A stretch of DNA of 64,000 nt from NCBI GenBank assembly GCA_963764315.1, contig CAVXSB010000002.1, positions 186,001-250,000 on the forward strand, given 5' to 3'. This document shows, piece after piece, positions 54,872 to 62,304 of the stretch (its first letter is position 1; every line of letters starts with the position of its first letter). Position numbers and translations under genes: made by a program. A model generated the notes under the pieces. It did not search any database. It worked only from the letters and a program-made list of their open reading frames with translations, and was not told the origin of the DNA. This DNA is from DATLWN01 sp963764315. GTDB taxonomy: Bacteria; Pseudomonadota; Zetaproteobacteria; Mariprofundales; Mariprofundaceae.

Positions 54872-57241
54872 ATGTCGGAGTTTGATATCTCCAGCTTTGT
54901 CGCCTCGTTCTTCGATGAGGCGAAGGACCGCCTGGCGCTGATCGATCAGCATCTGGTGGCGCTGGAGGCCGGTGAGCTGGACGAGGATGGGCTGAACAGC
55001 CTCAGGCGCGATGCCCATACGATCAAGGGTTCCGCCCTGATGCTCGGCGTCACCGATGTCGGCGATATGTCGCATCTGTTCGAGGATGCCATCGCGGCAT
55101 TGTTGAGCCATCCCGAATTCCGCACCGCGGAGATGGTGCAGTTCCTGTACGACGTCCATGATCAGCTGGCCGACAGGCTGGCACACCCGGATGCTCAGGA
55201 ACCCCTGGACGTTACAAGATTCCGCACCAAATTCGATGCCTTATGCGAATATATTGCCGTGGATTCCGCATCCGACCATGCAGCCTTCCTGGCCGATGAG
55301 GAGGCACCCTTGATCGGTGCCGAGGATGCGGAGGCATGGCGACGCGACGGGGGCGCGCAGGCCGACCCGGACGCGATGGCGACAGCGGATGCCATGTCGC
55401 CGGCCGCGGAAGACATCGGCGGCTTCCGCCCCGATCTGTCGAAGCTGCAAATGCTGATGCCCGAGGCCAAGCAGGAATCCGGGCGCTTCCTGCGCGTGGA
55501 CGCCGATCGCCTGGATGCGCTATCCAATCAGGTCATGGAACTGACCATGGCGAAATCGCGGTTCTCCTCGATGGTAGAGGGCTACGAGGAACTGGCCCAG
55601 GGCCTGCGCGACCTGCGCCAGCACTGGCGGCAGATGCGCCAGTCCCTAGAGTCGGACGGCCCGATGCAGGAAGCAGGGCTGCCGGCCATGGATGAGGCCT
55701 TCGTCCAATACCTGCGCAAGGTTCGCCGCTTCGGCAATGAGATGCGCTACGAACAAGACAGGAGCGCCATCGCCCTGAACGATATCCGGGATCAGATCCT
55801 GGGCCTGATGTTGCGCCCACTGGACAGCATCTTCTCCACTTTTCCGCGCGCCGTGCGGGATGCGGCCGTGCGTTACCACAAGAAGGTGCGGCTACAGATC
55901 GCCGGCAAGTCGGTGGAGATGGACCAGGGCGTTGCCGAGGCCCTGATCGAGCCGCTGATCCACCTGTTGAACAATGCCATCGCGCACGGCATCGAGACCC
56001 CCGAGGAGCGCCGCGAGACCGGCAAGCCGGAAGAGGGGATGATCAGTATCCTGGCCGAGCAGAGCGGCAACGAGGTGCATATCGAGGTGCTCGACGATGG
56101 CCGCGGCATCGACATCGACCGCATCAGGGATGTGGCCATCCAGCGTGGCGTGACCACGCAGCACGAGGCTCAGCAGATGGATTCGGCGGAGATCCTGGAG
56201 ATGATTTTCCGTCCTGGATTCTCCACCCATGCGGATGTCGACGATATGGCCGGTCGCGGTATGGGCATGAATGTCGTCCAGGATACCGTGCGCCGACTGA
56301 CCGGATCGGTGCGCATCCATACGGAGAAGGGCAGGGGGACATGCTTCTCGCTGTCGCTGCCGGTCAGCATCACCGTTCAGCGCTCGCTGCAGTTCCGCAT
56401 CGGCGATCATCGATTCGGCATGCTGACCCATTTGATCGAACAGGTGTTGCCGCTGGACCGACTGGAGATGCTGCCCCTCGGCGATCGCGAAAAGGGCACG
56501 GCGGTGCGCCATGTCCGGTATGAGGACAAGCCACTGCCGCTGGTCGATCTGCGGCATGTGCTGGAAAGGCGGACGGACGGGGTGAGCATATCCGAGCCCC
56601 ATGTGATCATCGCCAAGCATATCGAGGGTTTTGTGGGCATCGTCGTCGACGAACTGCTCGAGGAATCCGAGATCATCGTGCGCGACATCGATCCCTATCT
56701 GAAGCGCTATCAGGTGCCGGGATTGATGGGCAATAGCATTGTCAGTGACTCGCAGGTGCTTCTGCTTATCGAGCCGTACGGCATCAAGGAGATGGGACGT
56801 ACCGCACCGGCGATGGCCATGCAGGAGCAATACCTGGCCGGGGCGGTCACGGCATCGGATGCGGAGGAGGGTAGGACCCGGGTATTGCTGGTCGAGGATT
56901 CGCTGATCGCCAGGGAGGTTGAGAAGAAGATGCTGCAGGAGGCTGGCTTTACTGTGCGCACGGCCATCGATGGCATCGATGCCCTGGAAAAGGCGCGCGC
57001 CGAGCCCTTTGAGCTGATTGTCACCGACCTGGAGATGCCGCGGCTGGACGGTTTCGGGCTGGTGCGGCAGATGCGGGGCGAGCCGGCTCTCGAGCGTATG
57101 CCGATCCTCGTCATCTCGACCCGCGACAGCGAGGAGGACCGCCTGCGCGCACTCGATGCCGGCGCCGACGCCTATCTGGTCAAGCAGCAATTGAGCCGGG
57201 AGGGGCTCGCGGATACGCTGCGCGGACTACTGCACCGTTGA
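54872..57241 (+). CDS. Hybrid chemotaxis histidine kinase CheA with C-terminal receiver
   Basis: 789 residues from ATG 54872. Order: Hpt domain with phosphorylatable His49 in SLRRDAHTIKGSALML; a ~100-residue linker (no clear P2); dimerisation domain (RVDADRLDALSNQVMELTMA); HATPase with N box LLNNAIAHGIETPEERRETG, G1 DDGRGIDIDRIRD and G2 GRGMGMNVVQDTVRRL; a CheW-like domain; and a receiver (LVEDSLIAREVEKKM, acceptor Asp in VTDLEMPRLDGFGL, and Lys in AYLVKQQ). Such CheA-REC fusions are typical of Chp/Frz-type systems that control pili. No cheR or cheB is near. Confidence 0.93.
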   Translation: MSEFDISSFVASFFDEAKDRLALIDQHLVALEAGELDEDGLNSLRRDAHTIKGSALMLGVTDVGDMSHLFEDAIAALLSHPEFRTAEMVQFLYDVHDQLADRLAHPDAQEPLDVTRFRTKFDALCEYIAVDSASDHAAFLADEEAPLIGAEDAEAWRRDGGAQADPDAMATADAMSPAAEDIGGFRPDLSKLQMLMPEAKQESGRFLRVDADRLDALSNQVMELTMAKSRFSSMVEGYEELAQGLRDLRQHWRQMRQSLESDGPMQEAGLPAMDEAFVQYLRKVRRFGNEMRYEQDRSAIALNDIRDQILGLMLRPLDSIFSTFPRAVRDAAVRYHKKVRLQIAGKSVEMDQGVAEALIEPLIHLLNNAIAHGIETPEERRETGKPEEGMISILAEQSGNEVHIEVLDDGRGIDIDRIRDVAIQRGVTTQHEAQQMDSAEILEMIFRPGFSTHADVDDMAGRGMGMNVVQDTVRRLTGSVRIHTEKGRGTCFSLSLPVSITVQRSLQFRIGDHRFGMLTHLIEQVLPLDRLEMLPLGDREKGTAVRHVRYEDKPLPLVDLRHVLERRTDGVSISEPHVIIAKHIEGFVGIVVDELLEESEIIVRDIDPYLKRYQVPGLMGNSIVSDSQVLLLIEPYGIKEMGRTAPAMAMQEQYLAGAVTASDAEEGRTRVLLVEDSLIAREVEKKMLQEAGFTVRTAIDGIDALEKARAEPFELIVTDLEMPRLDGFGLVRQMRGEPALERMPILVISTRDSEEDRLRALDAGADAYLVKQQLSREGLADTLRGLLHR

Positions 57242-57282
57242 CGGCGAGGGCCGATTCGAATACAAATCGCCCCCTCGCAAAG

Positions 57283-57358
57283 GCTCCCATCGTCTAGCGG
57301 TCTAGGACGTCGCCCTCTCACGGCGAAAACAGGGGTTCGAGTCCCCTTGGGAGTACCA
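57283..57358 (+). tRNA. tRNA-Glu (anticodon CTC)
   Basis: 76 nt including encoded CCA. All arms fold by analogy with E. coli tRNA-Glu: acceptor GCTCCCA pairs with TGGGAGT (first pair G1-U72 is a wobble), D-arm GTCTAGCGGTCTAGGAC, anticodon stem CGCC/GGCG with loop CTCTCAC so anticodon CTC (reads GAG), and T-arm AGGGGTTCGAGTCCCCT. It lies 41 bp after cheA and before a strong terminator. Confidence 0.95.
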
Positions 57359-57369
57359 TTCTGGCGCTG

Positions 57370-57410
57370 TAAAAAAAGCCCGTAAACCAAGTGTTTACGG
57401 GCTTTTTTTA
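57370..57410 (+). terminator. Strong intrinsic terminator after tRNA-Glu
   Basis: A perfect 18-bp inverted repeat (57370-57387 and 57393-57410) whose stem core is GCCCGTAAAC/GTTTACGGGC with flanking A7/T7 tracts and a CAAGT loop. Because A and T tracts are on both sides, it can terminate transcription in either direction, serving tRNA-Glu and the convergent SPW gene. Confidence 0.92.
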
Positions 57411-57469
57411 TCGACATAAAAGGTTTGGGCTGCGGCTGGCCATGCCAACCGCAGCCCATAACGGCCTAT

Positions 57470-57844
57470 CTAGGCCTTATGCGCATGGTTGCTGATGTGC
57501 TTAACGCGCGACCGCACCGGATACATGGTCGCTGCCCACAGGGCCACGCCGAACAGGGCCAAGCCCACATCCATATGGTTCAGCATCACCGCGTGCATGT
57601 CCGAAAAGCCCAGAACAAAGGGCGCCACGAACAGCCAGACACCGATCGCCATATTGATCCATTCCTCCCAAACTTGGGAGAGAAACAGCGCTGCCCCAGA
57701 CAACATGATGATGATGGTGCCGAAGACATAGCCATTCAGCGCCGCTGCGCTGTTTACACTGCCGAATCCGAAGAACGGCGACGCGAGCAGCCACAGCCCC
57801 AGTGCCATATTCGTCCATTCCTGCCAACGATATTTGGTTCCCAT
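57470..57844 (-). CDS. SPW-repeat membrane protein
   Basis: 124 residues from ATG 57844, with a perfect AAGGAGGTACCTT ribosome region. Four TM segments arranged as two repeats: EWTNMALGLWLLASPFFGFG and EEWINMAIGVWLFVAPFVLG share the W.N.A.G.W...(S/A)PF pattern of the SPW family (PF03779). Small inner-membrane protein, function unknown. It converges with tRNA-Glu at the bidirectional terminator and faces 425 bp of non-coding DNA with repeats on its start side. Confidence 0.85.
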   Translation of the reverse strand: MGTKYRWQEWTNMALGLWLLASPFFGFGSVNSAAALNGYVFGTIIIMLSGAALFLSQVWEEWINMAIGVWLFVAPFVLGFSDMHAVMLNHMDVGLALFGVALWAATMYPVRSRVKHISNHAHKA

Positions 57845-58087
57845 AAGGTACCTCCTTGCATACCACAAGGCTTGGCCCTCAGCGTCGATGCATGTGATGT
57901 GTCGGCTGCCATAGGGTCGAGCCAAAGCCGCGGTACCATCATCAATTATTGCACACGCGTATGTCGCTGGAGTGAAGCAGGCGTGAATATTTGCAGGCTG
58001 CAACGGCGGGGCTGGGGGAGAGGCGTGGAAATCCGCTAGCCCTGATGCCACCTGATGGTTGGGGAAGATGGTGCGACGCAACCTGAC

Positions 58088-58142
58088 AGCCGCGCTGCAC
58101 GATCACCACATACCAGCCCAGTCCCCGGTAGGTCTCATAGCC
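58088..58142. repeat. 55-bp repeat, copy 1 (remnant of chemoreceptor C-terminus)
   Basis: Matches 58272-58326 at 51 of 55 positions by eye. Read on the minus strand it encodes the same GYETYRGLGWY-VIVQRG peptide as the receptor tail, so it is a coding-derived repeat whose upstream part is missing. The second copy is inside the Cache receptor gene. Confidence 0.85.
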
Positions 58143-58180
58143 CCATTCATCAGTGGCGATTCCAGGCTGGCGTGAACGAC

Positions 58181-58255
58181 ACCTGAATGTTTCCCGCCGA
58201 CCCTGCGCTGGGGAGAGAGGGAGGGGGGGGCAGAGCCGACGAGAAACATTCAGGT
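58181..58255. repeat. Inverted repeat with 13-bp perfect arms
   Basis: ACCTGAATGTTTC (58181-58193) and GAAACATTCAGGT (58243-58255) are exact inverted repeats with a 49-bp gap containing a G-rich tract. Arms continue imperfectly inward (CCGCCGAC vs GTCGGCTC region). May be a hairpin at the 3' end of the receptor gene or the ends of a short mobile remnant. It is not followed by a T run, so a typical terminator is unlikely. Confidence 0.6.
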
Positions 58256-58269
58256 ATCGCCGTGATCAG

Positions 58270-59307
58270 CTAGCCGCGCTGCACGATTACCCCATACCAG
58301 CCCAGCCCCCGATAGGTCTCATAGCCTGGGGTCAGGGCATAGCCGATGAGATCCCCCGTATTGGTATCGAAATGTCCGCGTTCGCCGCGATGACTGTCGA
58401 TCGGGAAATGGTCGGCGAGAACACCCTTGCGATCGCTCGAGGCGATGATGCGGTGTTGAGAGTCGATCAGCAGGCAGGTCGTATGCTTCCGTTCCTCAGG
58501 CGTCAGGCGCACGCCGTCGACGATGGCCTGTCCCTGTTCGCTCCAGTCGAAAAAGATGCCGAGCGCGCCGATCGGTGCTCCGTTGTTTTCGCCACCGCTG
58601 CGAATGGCGGTCGAATAGGTGGCGGCTACGGCGCCATTCAGGGCAGGTTCCGGGGCGATGTCGGCAACAGCGAAGCAATTGCCGTCCCGGGTGGCCATCG
58701 CATCCTTGAACCATTGGGATTGCGACACATTCATCCCGGGCACACGTCTGTAGCGATCTGGCCTGCCGTTGGCGATGATATTGCCGGAGGTATCGGCAAT
58801 CCACAGGTCGAGATACACGGTATACGACTGCAGGATGACGGACAGGCGTTCGGAGGCATGGCGGCGTTTATCTTCCGAGTCGGGATCCGCCGCACAGTCG
58901 ACGACGGCCTGGTCGGTGGCCCACCAGCGCACATCGCAGGTGCGCTCGTACAGATTGCGATCGGCAATCTCCACGGCGTTATGTGCAAGATCCGCCAGAC
59001 GCTCGCCGCGCACGTTGCGCAGCTCGGAGGAGGTGAGGCCTGCATGTGTGTTCAGTTCCTGCAGCTCTTCCTTGAGCTCGCCCTGGAGCGATGAGGCCAG
59101 CTTCGTAATCTCATCGGAAATCGCCTTCATTTCACCGGCGACGACGATGAAGCCACGGCCGGCATCACCGACCGAGTGGGCCTCGATCGTTGCATTCAAG
59201 GCCAACATACGCGAGCGGTTGGTAATGCTCTGGATCTGTGCGATTTTATCATTGGTCAGTCCGGCCACCTTACCGGCAATTTCAAGTAGAGATTCAACGG
59301 ATTCCAT
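58270..59307 (-). CDS. Cytoplasmic chemoreceptor-like protein: MCP hairpin then Cache domain
   Basis: 345 residues from ATG 59307 (GGGAGG seven bases upstream). No TM segment. The N-terminal ~95 residues are a short MCP signalling hairpin (IQSITNRSRMLALNATIEAH, then GDAGRGFIVVAGEMKAISDE), while residues ~150-345 form a Cache/PAS-like sensory domain (DLWIADTSGNIIANGRPDRY, WFKDAMATRDGNCFAVADIA, GALGIFFDWSEQGQAIVDGV, CLLIDSQHRIIASSDRKGVL). The usual order is reversed and Cache domains are normally extracellular. Its 3' end carries copy 2 of the 55-bp repeat. It is divergent from the receiver gene at 59584. Confidence 0.8.
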   Translation of the reverse strand: MESVESLLEIAGKVAGLTNDKIAQIQSITNRSRMLALNATIEAHSVGDAGRGFIVVAGEMKAISDEITKLASSLQGELKEELQELNTHAGLTSSELRNVRGERLADLAHNAVEIADRNLYERTCDVRWWATDQAVVDCAADPDSEDKRRHASERLSVILQSYTVYLDLWIADTSGNIIANGRPDRYRRVPGMNVSQSQWFKDAMATRDGNCFAVADIAPEPALNGAVAATYSTAIRSGGENNGAPIGALGIFFDWSEQGQAIVDGVRLTPEERKHTTCLLIDSQHRIIASSDRKGVLADHFPIDSHRGERGHFDTNTGDLIGYALTPGYETYRGLGWYGVIVQRG

Positions 59308-59583
59308 TCCATGCCTCCCATATGCGTGGCGCTCGACAATGCCTAGCAGTAGACATGCCACCTTTGAGTAGGAATGAAAGCCTATGTTTTTCAATATATT
59401 TAAAGATACTTCACGGATTAATGTGCAAGATTTCATCCTGGAATGCCTACAATTAATGCAGCATGGGCTATTGATAGGTACATGCAGGGGTATCGGCCCC
59501 ACCCCGTTCAGATGGGGAGGAGACAGGCCTAGTTGCGACGGCTAGCGTACGCAATGGGATGTATGGGTGGGTAGGGGGATTCA

Positions 59584-59958
59584 ATGAAACAGCAGGTATT
59601 GCTCGTCGAAGACGATCCGGTTTTCCGCGCCACCCTGGAGGAATTCCTCGGTGATCTTGGCTACCAAGTCATCACAGCGGACAATGGACCGGATGCCTTG
59701 AAGATCTATGATCGCGACTGCGACACAATCCACCTTATCGTCACGGATATCTGCATGCCTGAGCCCGAGGACGGTATCGAGCTGATACGCAGCGTGCGGC
59801 AATCCGATGCCAAGCTTCCCATCGTCGTCGCCACGGGCTACGACGAATACCAAACGGTCAATTCAGCCGACAAGCTCAACACCATGGTCTTCGACAAGCC
59901 CTTCAATTTCGGGCAATTCCATATGTACCTGGATCAGATCAATAGCCAGGGAGATTGA
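59584..59958 (+). CDS. Single-domain response regulator (CheY-like receiver)
   Basis: 124 residues. Receiver: LLVEDDPVFRATLEEFLGDL (acidic pocket), phospho-acceptor Asp in LIVTDICMPEPEDGIELIRS, Thr/Ser in VVATGYDEYQ and Lys in MVFDKPFNFGQF. No output domain, so it acts by protein contact. Preceded by a GGGGG-type ribosome site and 276 bp from the divergent Cache receptor; the two may form a small signalling pair. DivK/CheY role is inferred. Confidence 0.88.
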   Translation: MKQQVLLVEDDPVFRATLEEFLGDLGYQVITADNGPDALKIYDRDCDTIHLIVTDICMPEPEDGIELIRSVRQSDAKLPIVVATGYDEYQTVNSADKLNTMVFDKPFNFGQFHMYLDQINSQGD

Positions 59959-60409
59959 GTCCGAACCAAACAAGGAAGACGAAAGCCTCGGAGCAAGCGC
60001 GTCCGACGGTCTTTGCTTTTACATGTGTCGCGTCAAAGTAGGACGTATTGCCATAACGGAATGGCCGGCACCAATTCAACCATCGGTAATCTCGGTCTCA
60101 TCTACATCTAGCTCAATAGTGAAGCCCTAGGGGAGCGGATCCTGTGAGGGCCGGCCAACCCCCGCGCCCAAATATACGACGTCGCATAATGTATAGACAG
60201 AGGGCGGTACAAGGCCGGTATCTAGGGGAGACATTGCCGCCTCATTGTAGCCACAGAAGCGCAAGGGTAGGGAGCCCCGCCGCCCACACTCAGGCCGCGC
60301 ACAGGTTTCCCACCGCACGGCTGCGCCGCCGGCCCGCTCGCTACGCTTGGCAGCTACGCGCCGGCCCTGCCGTGGAAAACCCGATGCACGGGCGTGTGGA
60401 CGGACTGAG
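59959..60409. other. Non-coding DNA; left end of the dif-bounded module
   Basis: No gene supported. It includes 59959-60165 (no feature noticed beyond a CTAGGGGAGC at 60127-60136) and, from 60166, the left XerC half-site and GC-rich DNA before the RHH gene. Several open frames exist on both strands but are Arg/Pro-rich shadows. Confidence 0.5.
60166..60195. repeat. Left dif-like half-site (XerC arm plus central region)
   Basis: Repeats 60998-61027 with 28 of 30 matches, including an exact 20-bp ACGACGTCGCATAATGTATA (60176-60195). This contains the XerC arm (ACGTCGCATAA) and the central TGTATA of the dif site; the sequence beyond (GACAGAGGGC) does not match a XerD arm. An integrated Xer-dependent element would leave this type of hybrid site opposite a full dif. 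Confidence 0.75.
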
Positions 60410-60757
60410 TTATGCGTTAACGTCATGGTTAACCCCCAGGCGATCCGAGTAGACCTTGGCCACATCCGATGGGATGTATTCCCACGCCAGACGGCACGCA
60501 GGACAGAAGAATCGGCCATCGATTGAATTGATTTCACTGCACCCGCAGCGCGGGCAATCGTACGCGGTGACGGGGTTCCTCTTCACATCATCGCCCAGGG
60601 ACGGCCCCTGATCGGCCACAGCGGCACGGATGAATCGGCGCAATAGGTGGCTCGCTGGGACGTCGCGCAGGTAGCAATGGCGCATGAAGTCATCCTTCAA
60701 CCACGCCGGGATGCGGAAGCGTATCTCGGCATCCTTCACGTTGTCCGGGGGCATCAT
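60410..60757 (-). CDS. Ribbon-helix-helix/zinc-ribbon protein inside the dif-bounded module
   Basis: 115 residues from ATG 60757 (GGGAGG seven bases upstream; ATG 60754 adjacent). The N-terminus reads EIRFRIPAWLKDDFMRHCYL then PASHLLRRFIRAAVAD, a typical ribbon-helix-helix (Arc/CopG) unit. The C-terminal part has a four-Cys zinc ribbon: CPRCGCSEI and CPACRLAW. No partner gene. It is the only credible gene of the module, so it may be its regulator, maintenance or integration-control protein. Function unproven. Confidence 0.72.
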   Translation of the reverse strand: MMPPDNVKDAEIRFRIPAWLKDDFMRHCYLRDVPASHLLRRFIRAAVADQGPSLGDDVKRNPVTAYDCPRCGCSEINSIDGRFFCPACRLAWEYIPSDVAKVYSDRLGVNHDVNA

Positions 60758-61010
60758 GGGCGGCCTCCCGGTGATACCGTAAGTGACGGATTTAGGAAGA
60801 ATTGCTCCGGGTTGGTGAGGCTCGATTGAGTTGTTACTAAACGACAAGGAAGGCGGATGCCGCTCGCTCGCTCGCGCATCGCCTCCCGGCCACCGCCGAG
60901 AGCTGGACGACGACGAGCGCATGCTCGCTGCGCCCGCCTCGCCGCTGGCCGGTCGGCTGGGTATCGAGGGCGGAGGAGCCGATACGCGCCCCCCGCTGCC
61001 CAAATTAACG
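60758..61010. other. Non-coding DNA between the RHH gene and dif
   Basis: No supported gene. GC-rich with short repeats of CGC/TCG type (60850-60900), presumably the promoter side of the RHH gene and the DNA leading to dif. Open frames on both strands look like shadows. Confidence 0.45.
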
Positions 61011-61038
61011 ACGTCGCATAATGTATATTATGTAAAGT
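61011..61038. other. dif: Chromosome dimer resolution site dif (XerCD target)
   Basis: 28 bp: XerC arm ACGTCGCATAA (61011-61021), central TGTATA (61022-61027), XerD arm TTATGTAAAGT (61028-61038). E. coli dif is GGTGCGCATAA-TGTATA-TTATGTTAAAT; the central region and inner arms (GCATAA, TTATGT) are identical. XerCD recombine sister chromosomes here under FtsK control. Its location, 42 bp from the macB stop in non-coding DNA, suits a dif site. Confidence 0.85.
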
Positions 61039-61080
61039 TATGCAAATGACTACAGATGGCCGCCGGTCGGAGTGGCTCCC

Positions 61081-62304
61081 CTAGCCCTGATAGCGCAAGG
61101 CGTCGATCGGGCGCATCTTGGCCGCCTTACGCGCCGGATACAGACCGAAGAAGATGCCGACAGCAACGGACACTCCGAAGGCCAACAGCACCGGCGAAGA
61201 GCTGATCAGCGTCCAGACGTTGAACAGGCGCGTGGCCAGCAATGCAATGCCGATGCCGACGACGATGCCGACAATGCCGCCGGAAACGGTGATGATCACC
61301 GACTCCAGCAGGAACTGCAGCATGATGTCGGCGCGCCGGGCACCGAGGGCCATGCGGATGCCGATCTCGCGGGTACGCTCGGTGACCGAGACCATCATGA
61401 TATTCATGATGCCGATGCCGCCGACGAACAGCGATATCGAAGCGATGGCACCCAGCAGGATGGATAGCATGCCGGTGATTTCCGATGCCTTCTGCGTCAC
61501 TTCGGCCATATTCGTCACCGTGAAATCGTCCCCGGCATGCTCGCCCAAGTGATGGCGCTGCCTGAGTAGTAATTCGATGCTGTGCTGCAGGGCAGTCATG
61601 ACATCGTCGCTTCTGGCCTGAACCAGGATGAAGGCGATGGTGCCCTGGAACTGGGTGCCGAAAAGCTGTCTCTGCGCCGTGCGTAACGGCACGATGATGG
61701 TGTCGTCCTGGCTGCGCCCATCCAGAGTTTGGCCCTTCACGCTGAGCAGGCCGATGACCCGGAACGGTGACTGTTTGATGCGGATAATCTGGCCGACGGG
61801 ATCGTCGACGCCGAAAAGCTGCGTGGCCACCTCCTGGCCGATGATGGCCACGCGCATGCCCCCCTGGACTTCGGATTCCGAGAAGTCGCGCCCTTCCGCC
61901 AGATTCCAGTCACGGATACGCAGGAAATCGGCATTGGTACCGACGGCGCCCGTGCTCCAGTTGTTGGCTCCGTAGATGACCTGCACCCCACCCGTCACCA
62001 TCGGCGCCGCCATCAGCGTTCCTGGAAGTTGGGCGATGGCCTGCGCATCCGCCTCGGTCAGCGTCGGGGTTTGCCCGGCCCCCATGCGCACCCCTCCCTG
62101 GGTCCGGGACCCCGAACGCACGATGAGCAGGTTCGAGCCCATGGAACGGATGGAATCCGTAACCTGCTTCTGGGTGCCCTCCCCGACCGAGACCATCAGC
62201 ACCACCGCCGCTACGCCGATCATGATGCCCAGCGCCGTCAGGAAGGTTCGCAGCCGGTTGGCGGCCATGGCCTGCAGCGCCTCGCCGAGCAGGGAGCCGA
62301 TCAT
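61081..62304 (-). CDS. MacB-like ABC transporter permease
   Basis: 407 residues. Four-TM FtsX/MacB permease: TM1 (FLTALGIMIGVAAVVLMVSV), a large periplasmic MacB_PCD domain (~40-265), and three TM helices with IASISLFVGGIGIMNIMMVS, EIGIRMALGARRADIMLQFL and VSGGIVGIVVGIGIALLATR. It is separate from its ATPase (MacB of E. coli is fused). With the periplasmic adaptor and outer-membrane partner it exports macrolides, peptides or siderophores. The ATG is four bases before the ATPase stop. Its 3' end is beside dif. Confidence 0.9.
   Translation of the reverse strand: MIGSLLGEALQAMAANRLRTFLTALGIMIGVAAVVLMVSVGEGTQKQVTDSIRSMGSNLLIVRSGSRTQGGVRMGAGQTPTLTEADAQAIAQLPGTLMAAPMVTGGVQVIYGANNWSTGAVGTNADFLRIRDWNLAEGRDFSESEVQGGMRVAIIGQEVATQLFGVDDPVGQIIRIKQSPFRVIGLLSVKGQTLDGRSQDDTIIVPLRTAQRQLFGTQFQGTIAFILVQARSDDVMTALQHSIELLLRQRHHLGEHAGDDFTVTNMAEVTQKASEITGMLSILLGAIASISLFVGGIGIMNIMMVSVTERTREIGIRMALGARRADIMLQFLLESVIITVSGGIVGIVVGIGIALLATRLFNVWTLISSSPVLLAFGVSVAVGIFFGLYPARKAAKMRPIDALRYQG

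Larger units (their letters stand above)
57845..58269. other. Non-coding stretch with duplicated chemoreceptor tail and inverted repeat
   Basis: No convincing gene. It holds the SPW promoter region, the left copy of a 55-bp repeat (58088-58142; minus strand spells GYETYRGLGWYVVIVQR, as the C-terminus of the Cache receptor does) and an inverted repeat (58181-58193/58243-58255) with a G-rich centre. ORFs here are short and not protein-like. Likely the remnant of a deleted paralogue. Confidence 0.6.

Noticed and set aside
59308..59583. Promoters in the AT-rich gap between the Cache receptor and the receiver gene
   Set aside because: Several TATA-like words occur, but none has a properly spaced -35 partner that I could defend.
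60144..60452. 102-codon plus-strand frame in the left half of the dif module
   Set aside because: Arg/Pro-rich, no ribosome site and no motif; looks like a shadow frame in GC-rich DNA.
60127..61084. 10-bp inverted repeat CTAGGGGAGC/GCTCCCCTAG as terminal repeats of the module
   Set aside because: Too short, and the right arm includes the macB stop codon; probably chance.
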